A program made the position numbers and the translations under genes. The notes under the pieces were generated by a model. The model searched no databases. It saw only the letters and a list, made by a program, of their open reading frames with translations, and had not been told where the DNA came from. 64,000 nucleotides of DNA from Candidatus Latescibacterota bacterium (lineage in GTDB: Bacteria > Latescibacterota > UBA2968 > UBA8231). Location: positions 496,001 to 560,000 of the forward strand of contig JAJEGS010000039.1 of the NCBI GenBank assembly GCA_022819745.1, in the 5' to 3' direction. This document shows positions 32,383 through 40,960 of the stretch, in pieces (the stretch's first letter is position 1; each line of letters begins with the position of its first letter).

Positions 32383-32763
32383 TTACCAAATAGCCTGTGA
32401 ATAAAATGCGCGGATAGCGGAATCCGAAGTGACGAGCGGGCAGGCATGCAGACTGGCCAGAGCGACAATGGTGCGGTCAGCAGGGTCGCGATGATCCCAG
32501 TCGAGTTCGAGATTTTTGATCCAAGTCTGGACATCTACCGGGAGAATATCGAGGCGATCAATTTGCTCCAGTTTATCGGTGAATTCCTGGATGGAAATCG
32601 GTATGGAGAGCTGTTCTTTTTTTACTTTAATGCCAATTTCCCAGATAGAGATCGAACTAAGAGCAATGCGGTCGGCGTCCGAGATCGCTTGTGCTGCGGT
32701 TCGAGATAGCCTGTCTCGATTTAGCGTCCAGAATACGAGGGCTGAAGTATCCAAGACGATCAC
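32383..32763 (-). CDS. PIN-domain ribonuclease toxin, VapC-like
   Basis: A GTG start at 32763 (MIVLDTSALVFW) overlaps the antitoxin stop by 4 bases and has GGGGAG 9 bases upstream. An ATG at 32778 is possible but overlaps more. The ~126-residue product has the PIN acidic residues: Asp in LDTSA, Glu in SIWEIGIKV, Asp in DPADRTIVALA and a final LVTSDSAIRAF. As in VapC toxins, it should be a magnesium-dependent endoribonuclease acting on RNA. It is co-transcribed with the Phd/YefM-like gene. Confidence 0.85.
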   Translation of the reverse strand: MIVLDTSALVFWTLNRDRLSRTAAQAISDADRIALSSISIWEIGIKVKKEQLSIPISIQEFTDKLEQIDRLDILPVDVQTWIKNLELDWDHRDPADRTIVALASLHACPLVTSDSAIRAFYSQAIW

Positions 32764-32993
32764 GCCAGCGCTCCCCATTCGTCAGTGGTCGGCGTATTGA
32801 TGTCTGCGCGATAGACGACTTTGCCCTGAATCGCTCCGAACACCTCTTCCACGGTCTTTTTTTGCCCAATCGGCTGAATGCGCAAAACAGGGCGATTGTG
32901 ATCTGTGACGATCCATTCTTCGCCGGTTTCTTCAATATCGCGAAAGATGCGAAGCATATTGGCTTTCAATTTACTTTTCGAAATAGAAGGCAT
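32760..32993 (-). CDS. Phd/YefM-type antitoxin
   Basis: ATG 32993 has a perfect AAGGAGG 5-6 bases upstream and gives 77 residues starting MPSISKSKLKANMLRIFRDI, then EEWIVTDHNRPVLRI. This is the DNA-binding N-terminal fold of Phd/YefM antitoxins (usual ending of the strand: NRPVAVL). The C-terminal part should wrap the VapC toxin. A 34-base inverted repeat lies just upstream and is the likely autoregulatory operator. Confidence 0.8.
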   Translation of the reverse strand: MPSISKSKLKANMLRIFRDIEETGEEWIVTDHNRPVLRIQPIGQKKTVEEVFGAIQGKVVYRADINTPTTDEWGALA

Positions 32994-33008
32994 TTTTCCT
33001 CCTTGATA

Positions 33009-33042
33009 TAATATGACCACAGTTATGACTATGGTCATATTA
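33009..33042. promoter_or_regulatory. Inverted-repeat operator of the Phd/VapC-like pair
   Basis: TAATATGACCA at 33009-33019 and TGGTCATATTA at 33032-33042 are perfect 11-base arms around a 12-base spacer. The site starts 16 bases upstream of the antitoxin ATG and contains a TATTAT-like -10 on the minus strand, so a bound antitoxin would block transcription. Confidence 0.7.
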
Positions 33043-33117
33043 CGCAAAAACATTTTGCTGTCAAGGGATTACTTGTATTGCGAGACGCGATCCCACGATT
33101 CGCAGCAAAGATATGGT

Positions 33118-36100
33118 CTAGCGCAACAACACCATCCGCCGTACCAAGTCTCCACCCGGCGTCGCCAAACGCGCGATATAGACTCCACTCGCCAAATCGG
33201 CTCTATCAAACCGCACCGCGTGGCTTCCGGCGTCCAACACCTCGTTGACCACGACGTCCACCCGCTGCCCTAAGATATCAAAAACCTCCAACCGCACGGC
33301 CATGCGCCCAGAAAGCACAAAGCGAATCTGGACCGTCGGGTTAAAGGGATTCGGATAGGGCGGATACAGGACAGCCTGACCGGGCAACGGGCCTTGTGAA
33401 CTCGACTCGGCACCCACTGCGGTAGCTGGGGGACGAGACACCCCCGGGCCTTGAAAATCAATCCAATTGATATTGAACAATCCATCGTCACCCGGATTGC
33501 GTATAAAGACGAAAAACAACTCGTGGGTGCCACCCAGGTCTGCAATAGGTGCCGTCAAGTCGGTATAAACCTGCCAGTCCCCCGTACTCCCCACGCGCAC
33601 CGCGCTAATCGGCGGCCCCTTCAGCGAATCAACGCGCACTTCGATACGTCCCCCCAACCCAGCCGAAGCCACCCGATAATTCAGCGACTCAATGCCCTCC
33701 AGATTCATGGGCGCAAAGGAAATCCAATCGCCGTGGGCAATAAAGCCGATATTCTGCCCGCCGCCGGCCTCGTCTCCAGTCGTTTCTAACAATACTCCAC
33801 TCTGGCGCGTATAGTGCTCGGCTTGCTTGCGCTTGGGTTGCAGAATGTGACCCGCTCTACCAGTCAAAGAAGCCACCGACTCCGTGCCCAAGTCTGTATA
33901 GCGCGCCTCGACCGTATAAAACAAATCGTCGCCATCGCCGCCGTGCCCTGTCTCGGTCTGGAAACTACCGCTGCAAGCGCCGTATTCCTCAAGGGGATGA
34001 CTGTGCTCGTCGTGGCCGATAAACGCTTGCAATACCACCCGAGCGCAGTCGGCGGTTCCGTCCTCCTCGTCAAAGGCCCGAACTTCAAAATCGACGACTT
34101 CTCCCCAGCTAAAAAACCCGCCATCCGGGGGCCGCACGATCTCCACTTGGGGGACTGTATTGCCCACCGATATAGGCACTTGCGCCACGCCTTGGTTCCC
34201 CTCGGCGTCGGAGACCGTTAGCTGAGCAACATAGTCGCCGCTTGCCTCGTAGGTGAAGACCACCTCTGACCCCGTCGCGTCAATCTCGCCATCGCCAGTA
34301 AAATCCCACGCAAAGTCCAGCACCGACCCCGGATCGGGATCAAAGGAATTGTGGCCCGAGAAATGCACTTCCAACGGCGCAGCCCCATTGGTCGGCGCAG
34401 CCTCAATGCGCGGTACCGGTGCCCGCGTACCCCGCACGTAGTCAATCCGCACCACCCGGGCGTCGTCGTTGTCGCCCCAGAAACCGCTACCCCACTCCAA
34501 CACGTACAGCGAGCCGTCGGGGCCAAACTCCATGGAGATGGGTCGGATGAATTCCATGCTGTCCAAAAAGGGATTGATCTTGAGGATGTGCCCGTCCTCG
34601 TCCAACTTGACCTCTTTAATCCAATTGCTCGCCCACTCGTACATAAAGAGCGTGCCGTCGTAGTACGCCGGTAGCTTCTTGCTACCCGCCGCGGCATCGT
34701 AGTAGTACACCGGGCCAGCCAGCGCCGTGCGACCGCTGTCGGCAGTGATTTCGGGAAACGCAGACGAAGTGCCATACGGATACCAGACCCACGCCGCCTG
34801 CGCCGGAGGCAGCGATTGCAATCCCGTGTTGTTGGGCGACAGGTTCCTCAGTACCCCGCAATCAAAGGGCATACCGGATCTTTCAGTGGCAAAATCGTAA
34901 GCCACGTAGGGCTGGTTGTCGCCAATGCAGTAGGGCCAGCCAAAATTGCCCGCCGCTCGCGCCTGATTCCACTCGTCCAGACCGATCGGCCCCCGCTGCG
35001 GATCGGCTTGGCGGGCGTCGGGCCCCACATCGCCCCAGTAGAGCCAGCCGCTTTTTCGGTCGATCGACAGCCGGAAGGGATTGCGCACGCCCATGATGTA
35101 AATCTCGGGGCGGCCCTCTTCGGCCTCGGCGAACAAATTCCCCGGGGGAATGCTGTAGCTACCATCGTCTTGAGGTTTGATGCGCAGGATTTTGCCGCGT
35201 AGATCAGCCGTGTTGGCCGCCGTGCGCTGGGCGTCCCAATCGCTCCGGTCTGGCCGCTCGTCCAACGGACTGAACCCGTCCGAATCAAAGGGATTGGTAT
35301 TATCGCCGACGCCGATATACAGATTCCCGTCCGGTCCAAACGCCAGCGCCCCTCCCGAGTGGCAGCACGCGCGCCGCTGAGTGGGAATTTCCAGCAATAC
35401 GACTTCGGAATCCAAAACCAGTTCATCGCTCGCTAATTCAAAACGGGATACATGCTGCTTGGCCTCTTCGCCGTGTGGCGAGTAAAACAAGTAGAGCCAA
35501 TTATTGCGAACGAAATCTGGATCTAGGGCAATGCCCAACAAGCCGTCCTCAAAGTCGGTCGAAACCGCTAACTGTCCGGCCAAGCGGGTCAATCCGAGGT
35601 CCGGTCGATAAACCTTCAGCTCCCCTTTGCGCTCGATGAAGAACACGCGCCCGTCGGGAGCCACGGCCAAATCAACGGGATTTTCAGCCTCGCTGTCGAG
35701 GACGACCTTTGCAAAATTGGTATCCATCGTAACCCCGCAATCGGCCGCAGTCACTCCTGTGGCGTACTCGATCCCGCCGAGGATATGCTGCATGAACAGA
35801 GGCTCGCCGTAGCTTTCGCGAGTGTGGCCACCGCCGGTGTACCAAGAGCGACCGCCGTCGTAGTCGTGACACCAAGCAATGGGGTGGTCAAAGCCGTGGT
35901 TGCCGCCGTTGTAGCTGCCCTCGTCCAAGGTGGCCAAGATGTGGACTCGCCCACGGGGATTGCGGCGGTAATTGTACCACTCATCGCGCCGCTCCCAGCG
36001 CGCGGACAAGTGTTCCGTGGCCGGATGAACCCGGTCAGCCACTTGGATCTGGCCCTGTTGAATGGCCGGATGGCTGTCGAAATAAGCCCCCACCAAATCG

Positions 36101-36480
36101 CCGTACCAAGCCCAGTCATACTCGGTATCAGCCGCAGAGTGGATACCCACAAAACCACCGCCGCCGCGAATGTAGCGCTCGAAAGCCCGCTCTTGGTCCG
36201 CGGCCAGTACATCGCCGGTCGTATTGAGAAAAATCACCGCCCGATACGGTGCCAATCCCTCGTCGGTAAAACGCCCCGCATCCTCAGTGGCTTCGACGGC
36301 AAAACCGTTTTCTCGTCCCAAGGTCTGGACGGCGGCAATGCCGTCGGGAATGGAATCGTGGCGGAAACCAGCGGTTTTAGTAAAAACCAAGACGGCTACA
36401 TGCTGGTCGTCAAAAGGTTCCGCAAGGACTTGGGGAAGTCCTACAAACAACAGCGCAAAAATCCAACGCGTAGTTTTCAA
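33118..36480 (-). CDS. Secreted ThuA / PQQ-type sugar dehydrogenase / PKD / CBM6 fusion with FlgD-type sorting domain
   Basis: This 1120-residue protein starts at TTG 36480 inside the stop of the upstream membrane-protein gene (TTGA). After a signal peptide (to ~20) comes a ThuA-like domain (27-240; FRHDSIPDGI, GGGGFVGIHSAADTE, WCHDYDGGRSWYTGGGHT). A glucose/sorbosone dehydrogenase propeller follows (255-650; CCHSGGALAFGPDGNLYIG, YIMGVRNPFRL, WGDVGPDA). Then come a PKD domain (~670-770; HNSFDPDPGSVLDFAWDF), a CBM6-like domain (~870-1000; EAGGGQNIGFIAHGDWISF) and a FlgD domain with YPNPFNPTVQI. It would oxidise or bind sugars at the cell surface. The operon suggests processing of the same substrate class as the oxidoreductase and transporter. 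Confidence 0.85.
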   Translation of the reverse strand: MKTTRWIFALLFVGLPQVLAEPFDDQHVAVLVFTKTAGFRHDSIPDGIAAVQTLGRENGFAVEATEDAGRFTDEGLAPYRAVIFLNTTGDVLAADQERAFERYIRGGGGFVGIHSAADTEYDWAWYGDLVGAYFDSHPAIQQGQIQVADRVHPATEHLSARWERRDEWYNYRRNPRGRVHILATLDEGSYNGGNHGFDHPIAWCHDYDGGRSWYTGGGHTRESYGEPLFMQHILGGIEYATGVTAADCGVTMDTNFAKVVLDSEAENPVDLAVAPDGRVFFIERKGELKVYRPDLGLTRLAGQLAVSTDFEDGLLGIALDPDFVRNNWLYLFYSPHGEEAKQHVSRFELASDELVLDSEVVLLEIPTQRRACCHSGGALAFGPDGNLYIGVGDNTNPFDSDGFSPLDERPDRSDWDAQRTAANTADLRGKILRIKPQDDGSYSIPPGNLFAEAEEGRPEIYIMGVRNPFRLSIDRKSGWLYWGDVGPDARQADPQRGPIGLDEWNQARAAGNFGWPYCIGDNQPYVAYDFATERSGMPFDCGVLRNLSPNNTGLQSLPPAQAAWVWYPYGTSSAFPEITADSGRTALAGPVYYYDAAAGSKKLPAYYDGTLFMYEWASNWIKEVKLDEDGHILKINPFLDSMEFIRPISMEFGPDGSLYVLEWGSGFWGDNDDARVVRIDYVRGTRAPVPRIEAAPTNGAAPLEVHFSGHNSFDPDPGSVLDFAWDFTGDGEIDATGSEVVFTYEASGDYVAQLTVSDAEGNQGVAQVPISVGNTVPQVEIVRPPDGGFFSWGEVVDFEVRAFDEEDGTADCARVVLQAFIGHDEHSHPLEEYGACSGSFQTETGHGGDGDDLFYTVEARYTDLGTESVASLTGRAGHILQPKRKQAEHYTRQSGVLLETTGDEAGGGQNIGFIAHGDWISFAPMNLEGIESLNYRVASAGLGGRIEVRVDSLKGPPISAVRVGSTGDWQVYTDLTAPIADLGGTHELFFVFIRNPGDDGLFNINWIDFQGPGVSRPPATAVGAESSSQGPLPGQAVLYPPYPNPFNPTVQIRFVLSGRMAVRLEVFDILGQRVDVVVNEVLDAGSHAVRFDRADLASGVYIARLATPGGDLVRRMVLLR

Positions 36481-38453
36481 AACATCCGAATCCTATTCCC
36501 AGTCATGCCCGTAAACCCATCTACTACCATCCAGAATCCCCCGGCGACGAACTGCCCCAACACCATGCCGAGAAAAAACCACCGCGTCGCCTTGTACCCA
36601 TTCGGCCCAGTGTACTTCAACACGAGTGCCTTGACCAGCCATGCGAGAAAAATGCTGAACCAAACGCTGTTGAGAATCCAAGTGCCGCTAGCCAAATAGC
36701 CCAGCGGATGGAAGGGCCACCATAAAAGGTGGTGCCGCGCCCAGATCAACAGCGCCATAATCGCCGCGCCGACGCCGTTCCACAGCCAGCCATCCCAATT
36801 GGGGCCAGTCGGATTGAGCGCAAAGTTTTGCGCCACGCGAAACGGCTCCTTGGCAAACCACGCCCACGAGCCGTGATAGTTGTTCGCGCCGTAGTGGTAA
36901 CTCAGCACGAGAATCGTACAAACCCCGCCCACGAGGCCAATGGCCATGGCCATCCCGATCATCGCGAGGATGCGGCGCTTGTAGCGGCTCAGACCGTGCA
37001 ACATGCGAATGCCGTTGGCGCAGGGGGCCATCATAAACACCAGCAGATCGCCGGCCCAAGCGAGCGTCATGCCCGTGGCCAGCACCCCGGCCACTCCAAG
37101 GGACGAGGAGCCGACGCTGGAGATGAGAAAGCCGCAACCCGACATGCCCTGGACGGCCGCGGCCAAACCGGCTTCGACGATCATCCGTGTCAGGGCCAAA
37201 AAAATGACAAACGCCCCGAACAGATAGACGAAGACCGCCCACAGCGGCAGGCCAGAACGCCATAGCCACAGCGACATAACCGCGAGGCCCAGCGCAACCC
37301 CGAGGGTCGCCGTGCGGTACGACATCAGTTCCTCGCCATCGGACCGCCCCTCCCGCCGCCACAGGTGCTGCACAACGCGCCATATATGGACGCGCGCCGT
37401 CCACAGTCCCAAAATCACCATGACGATCATCGCGCCCATGGTCTGATGGCTCAGCAGGCCCATAGTCGGCCCCTCAAAGGTGTGGCTGAAAATGTCTAGA
37501 TTCTCGGTGCTCAAGATGCCGATGCGGGTGAAGAGCACCTCCTCGGCTTTGACCAACAAGTAGAAGAACCACAAGCTGAAGGTGATGTTGGCGTTGACCA
37601 GATAGGCCAGTCCCATCCACATGCAGTCGAAGCGCAAGTAAAACCGCACCGCGTCATGGGCCAGCGGTATCGAATAAGCAAAGTTGAGGCGGCCGATGAA
37701 CTCGTAGTAGTGGCTCAAGGCATTAACCCCGTGCAGAACAAACGGCACGGCCAGCCCCAGCCACATCGCGGGATTCTTCAGGAAGGGTTTGACTCGCGAG
37801 GGCGTCGCCGCGTCCTCGACCATGCCCAGCGGCACCTGCGTTAGCGGATAGAGCAGCCGCTCGTGGTCCATCCACTGCCGCCGCAAGATGACCATCGAAC
37901 ATACTACTACCACGTAGAACGCAGCCATAAACAACAGCCACCACAAAAGTGGCTCCAGCCAAACGCCCCAAGGGATCGCCGCACCTTCCGGCAGGCCCTC
38001 GTAAAAACCTTGAATGGCTTGGGCATCGTAGGGAATAAGCCAAGTGGGGACGTGCGGGAGGAGCAGTTCCTCCCAGTTGTTTTCCGGGCTGGCGAAGTAG
38101 AAGATGCCGGTCAGAATCGGCACCGCAATGCTGATAAATCCCCGTGCAGCAATGGCGGTGGTAATCATCATCATCACCGCAATGCTCAACAGCTCGGCGC
38201 GGCTAAAAAGCCAGTCCCGCCGCACAAGGCCGAGCAGCGGCTGCACGAGGGCCACGAGCAAAAAGAGCAGGAAAAAAGCGGCTGGCGTCGAGGAATTCAG
38301 CCCGAGTTGCGTGCCGTTGAGGACAAATTCCCCGTACGGCAGACCCACGGCAATCGCGCCGCACAGCACGGCCCCCACGAGCATGGCGCGCACGCTGATT
38401 CCGGCGCGGTCCGCGGATTTCCTCGAATCGTCCATAGCGCGTGGTTCGCTCAA
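36477..38453 (-). CDS. DUF6785/DUF6784-like polytopic membrane protein
   Basis: The 658-residue frame opens at TTG 38453, overlapping the upstream oxidoreductase stop; ATG 38435 is an alternative. About 14 hydrophobic segments are present. It shares with 23251-25209 the segments FYFASPENNWEELLLPHVPTW, GFYEGLPEG, VILRRQWMDHERLLYPLTQVP, RMIVEAGLAAAVQG and HLLWWPFHPLGYLASG. The family has no proven role and looks like a transporter. Overlaps of 4 bases on both sides put it in the middle of a translationally coupled oxidoreductase-membrane-protein-ThuA/dehydrogenase operon. Confidence 0.75.
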   Translation of the reverse strand: MSEPRAMDDSRKSADRAGISVRAMLVGAVLCGAIAVGLPYGEFVLNGTQLGLNSSTPAAFFLLFLLVALVQPLLGLVRRDWLFSRAELLSIAVMMMITTAIAARGFISIAVPILTGIFYFASPENNWEELLLPHVPTWLIPYDAQAIQGFYEGLPEGAAIPWGVWLEPLLWWLLFMAAFYVVVVCSMVILRRQWMDHERLLYPLTQVPLGMVEDAATPSRVKPFLKNPAMWLGLAVPFVLHGVNALSHYYEFIGRLNFAYSIPLAHDAVRFYLRFDCMWMGLAYLVNANITFSLWFFYLLVKAEEVLFTRIGILSTENLDIFSHTFEGPTMGLLSHQTMGAMIVMVILGLWTARVHIWRVVQHLWRREGRSDGEELMSYRTATLGVALGLAVMSLWLWRSGLPLWAVFVYLFGAFVIFLALTRMIVEAGLAAAVQGMSGCGFLISSVGSSSLGVAGVLATGMTLAWAGDLLVFMMAPCANGIRMLHGLSRYKRRILAMIGMAMAIGLVGGVCTILVLSYHYGANNYHGSWAWFAKEPFRVAQNFALNPTGPNWDGWLWNGVGAAIMALLIWARHHLLWWPFHPLGYLASGTWILNSVWFSIFLAWLVKALVLKYTGPNGYKATRWFFLGMVLGQFVAGGFWMVVDGFTGMTGNRIRMF

Positions 38454-39418
38454 CTTAGCGCGACCCGCCGCCCCTCTGCCGCAGCCACCTCAGCACCCAA
38501 GCCGATGCGGATGGCTTCAAGGGCCACATCCAAGTCGGCGCGCCAACCGTCCCCACCGCGCACTTCCTTTAGAAACAAGCTCTCCAGCGAGTGCTCGTCG
38601 TCTCCAGGCGGAGGCAGCAATTCCGCACCAGCCGCTGTCGAGCGGCACCAACCGCCAGCTTCGTACGCCAGCGTCCCCCCTTCCAGCACCAAGTGCTCGT
38701 ACTGCTCGGCGCGGTTGATGGCAATGCCCCCGGCCCAAGTCCACTGCGCCGTACCACCCCCTGCAAATCCCACCACCACGCGGTTGACAAAGCGATCGTA
38801 CGCGCCGTCGGCATTCAGGCCGTCGTAGTGAGCATAGCCCTCAACCCAAGCGGCCGGGCCGAACAAATCGATCAGCGGATAGACGTGATAGACAAAAAAC
38901 AAGCTAGGCGGCCCGGAAACGCGCAGGTTGAACAACACCTCGGGACGCGCTCCTCGTCCTGGGGTCAGGCGCGTAAACAAGGCGACCAATAAGCAGCCGA
39001 GGAAAGCCACCGCCTTTTTGAGCTGCCGATGCTCAGCCGATACCACTTCGGGATGAGCTACCCGCAGCACTTTGCCGGTCGCCCGCGCCAAGTCCACCAA
39101 GGCTTCTCCTTCGTCGAGGTGGCGTGCCAAGGGGTATTCCAAGAATACGTGTTTGCCCGCTTTTAGGGCGGCTGCGGCAATGGGGGCGTGGCTGTCGTTG
39201 TTGGTGCAAATCGCCACCGCGTCTATATCGATTCGTTCGATCAGCGCCTGCCAATGGCTCAACAACTCCACCTCGTGCCGCTGGGCTAGTTCGACCCCGG
39301 TGCGCTCGTTACGGGCCGCTAGTGCCGTTAGCTGACAGCCCTCCATGGTCGCAAAAGCAGCGGCCCGGCGTTGGGCCATACCACCCGACCCGACCAAACC
39401 CAAGCGAATAGCTTTCAT
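38450..39418 (-). CDS. Gfo/Idh/MocA family oxidoreductase
   Basis: The 322-residue protein has GLVGSGGMAQRRAAAF at 7-22 and an NAD-site region ICTNNDSHAPIAAAAL. The usual EKP motif reads FLEYPLARHLDEG, so the catalytic-loop Lys is replaced by Tyr, which may alter activity. The C-terminal domain includes FVYHVYPLIDLFGPAAWVEGYAHY. It heads the operon with the DUF6785-like membrane protein and the ThuA fusion. No clear ribosome site is visible before ATG 39418. Confidence 0.8.
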   Translation of the reverse strand: MKAIRLGLVGSGGMAQRRAAAFATMEGCQLTALAARNERTGVELAQRHEVELLSHWQALIERIDIDAVAICTNNDSHAPIAAAALKAGKHVFLEYPLARHLDEGEALVDLARATGKVLRVAHPEVVSAEHRQLKKAVAFLGCLLVALFTRLTPGRGARPEVLFNLRVSGPPSLFFVYHVYPLIDLFGPAAWVEGYAHYDGLNADGAYDRFVNRVVVGFAGGGTAQWTWAGGIAINRAEQYEHLVLEGGTLAYEAGGWCRSTAAGAELLPPPGDDEHSLESLFLKEVRGGDGWRADLDVALEAIRIGLGAEVAAAEGRRVALS

Positions 39419-39457
39419 CTGCCAAATTTCCTCGTCAAATTTTCGAATTCTGACTGT

Positions 39458-39497
39458 CGTTTAAGTATGCCTCTTGGCCGTCGCCGTGTCCACTTTA
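39458..39497. repeat. Left end of a collapsed island copy, homologous to 56714-56753
   Basis: These 40 bases (starting CGTTTAAGTATG and including CCGTGTCCACTT) match 56714-56753 at about 37 positions with no gap. This marks the left boundary of homology between the 39.5-41.0 kb remnant and the 56.7-63.4 kb island. Confidence 0.65.
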
Positions 39498-39518
39498 GCC
39501 CCAATCTGTTCCTGCTCT

Positions 39519-39599
39519 TTTCGCTATCCGTCGATCACCCGCGAATCCGTCCAAGCGGCGGTGTGTTACGCCGCCGAGTTGGCCAAGGAACATCTGTGA
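39519..39599 (+). pseudogene. DUF433 antitoxin-type gene, C-terminal remnant
   Basis: The frame reads FRYPSITRESVQAAVCYAAE and continues LAKEHL before a TGA at 39597. The Y-P-x-I-T-x-E-x-V-x-A-A-x-x-Y-A-A-E pattern is the C-terminal helix region of DUF433 proteins, usually partners of DUF5615 PIN-like toxins. No start or N-terminal half is present. At 57.94 kb only the last four codons (KERL, stop) and the following GTGAGTT(C/G)AAGAG are shared. Confidence 0.5.
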
Positions 39600-39612
39600 G
39601 TTGAAGAGCTCT

Positions 39613-39706
39613 AGTACAGGGCCAAGCTCATGGTAGGCCGGGCAATTACGATACAGGATGCGTCGGGAAGGTCAAACCCACAGAGCAACTCGTCAAACAG
39701 ATGGTC
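39613..39706 (-). pseudogene. Two fused fragments of the zinc-ribbon SF2 helicase gene
   Basis: Bases 39613-39679 match helicase bases 59182-59248 with a single mismatch. Bases 39678-39706 match 59631-59659 with two mismatches. A ~380-base internal deletion joins them at a CCC microhomology. The first fragment encodes part of the helicase motif V-VI region. It is a non-functional relic in the same orientation as the intact gene. Confidence 0.8.
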
Positions 39707-39707
39707 A

Positions 39708-39870
39708 AGGCAGTTATGACCCGCCCTCCCCGCATCACGACTTTGCAATTAGCGAGACGTTCCAACCTGTGTATCTCTCTCTTGAGGCTCTCGATCTCAC
39801 GGCTAACATCTCGGTTGCACATAAACCAAGTCTCGTCGTCAACCTGTGTCCCCAACTCAATAATGAGTGG
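39708..39870 (-). pseudogene. Fragment of a DUF4258 gene, homologous to 60312-60474
   Basis: This 163-base block aligns without gaps to 60312-60474. The translated part (IIELGTQVDDETW, LERLANCKVVM) matches the intact DUF4258 protein at about 40 of 55 residues. The C-terminal end is replaced by helicase fragment sequence. The frame stays open on the upstream side for some distance, but the N-terminal H-A-x-x-R motif is lost. Confidence 0.75.
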
Positions 39871-40027
39871 ACATCGATGTTGCACAGCCTTATGTCCCCA
39901 ACGTCCCATCCCTGTATCCTTTCCGCTACACTCCAGCACCTCCGATCCTCTGCCGCCCCTCTGAGCCGCCCCTAGCACGATTTTTGCTTATTGCGGATAC
40001 CACCCCACCCGCAACAAGGCGTGGCTC

Positions 40028-40915
40028 ATGGCTGAATTCGATACGGTCGCCAAACACCTCATCCACACCTACCCCCGCGACTTCGCCCGCTTCGCCCTCC
40101 AACACGACGACTTCAAGGTCCTCGGCGTCGTCGATACCGAACAACCCACCGTCGAAGCCCACCGCACCGATAGCCTCATCCGCGTGTGCATCGGCGGCGA
40201 GAAGGCGTTAGTCCATCACGAGTTTCAAACCACCGACAGCGACCCACCCATGCCGCTGCGCATGGCCGCTTATATCGGCCGCGGCATTGAGCAGTACGAC
40301 CTGCCTTTCTATTCCACCGTCATCTATCTGCGTCCCGATGCCGGCCGCACCGATCCGGGGTACTATCTCCAAGAGCGGCACGGCTTCCGCGTATTGGTGC
40401 AATACCAAGTAATTCGGCTGATTGAGATAGACGGCCAAGGGATTCTCGACGCGGGGCATTCGGGCTTGTTTCCGTTTGCACCATTGATGCAGCGGCCTGC
40501 GAGGGTGGATGCTGAGGCATGGTTGCGCCAGTGCGTAAATCGGGCGCAGCAGGTGCCGATGGACGAGCCGCTCAAGGCGAGTTATCTGGCCGATCTTGCC
40601 ATTTTAAGCGGATTGGTGTATAAATCAGAGACGATTAAGACTATCATTGCGGAGGAGACCATGTACGAATCGTCGATAGTGCAGTATTTTACGGAGAAGG
40701 GCATCAAGCAAGGCATTGAGCAAGGCGGCCGAGAACGCACCGTTGAAGCTTTGCTCGATGTGCTGGAGATTCGCTTTGGGCTGGCCGCGTCAGATCCGTT
40801 GGCCACCCGCATTGCGGCCATCGACGATGTGCAGCGCCTCAAGCAGTTGCATCGAGCGGCCATACAGGTGCCCAGCCTTGAAGAGTTTAGACGCCTGTTA
40901 GACACAACCGAGTAG
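40028..40915 (+). CDS. Rpn family recombination-promoting nuclease (copy 1)
   Basis: The 295-residue protein has the Rpn/PD-(D/E)XK nuclease core: TVEAHRTDSLIRV with the first Asp, KALVHHEFQTTD with the E-x-Q pair, and IYLRPDAGRTDPG. A C-terminal helical tail carries MYESSIVQYFTEKGI and a conserved RLKQLHRAAIQVPSLEEFRRLL ending. Rpn proteins are DNA endonucleases that promote recombination when transferred. Copies at 57040 and 62254 are closely related, with copy 3 the nearer. AAGG lies about 10 bases before the ATG. It lies inside a decayed copy of the 57-63 kb island and is that copy's only intact gene. Confidence 0.85.
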   Translation: MAEFDTVAKHLIHTYPRDFARFALQHDDFKVLGVVDTEQPTVEAHRTDSLIRVCIGGEKALVHHEFQTTDSDPPMPLRMAAYIGRGIEQYDLPFYSTVIYLRPDAGRTDPGYYLQERHGFRVLVQYQVIRLIEIDGQGILDAGHSGLFPFAPLMQRPARVDAEAWLRQCVNRAQQVPMDEPLKASYLADLAILSGLVYKSETIKTIIAEETMYESSIVQYFTEKGIKQGIEQGGRERTVEALLDVLEIRFGLAASDPLATRIAAIDDVQRLKQLHRAAIQVPSLEEFRRLLDTTE

Positions 40916-40960
40916 GGGCACCGCGTAACGTCAGTATATAATTGAATGGACCGAGCAGCG

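Noticed and set aside
32325..32534. 70-codon N-terminal extension of the FG-GAP protein
   Set aside because: It overlaps the VapC gene, lacks a signal, and ATG 32324 has both a signal peptide and a GGAG site.
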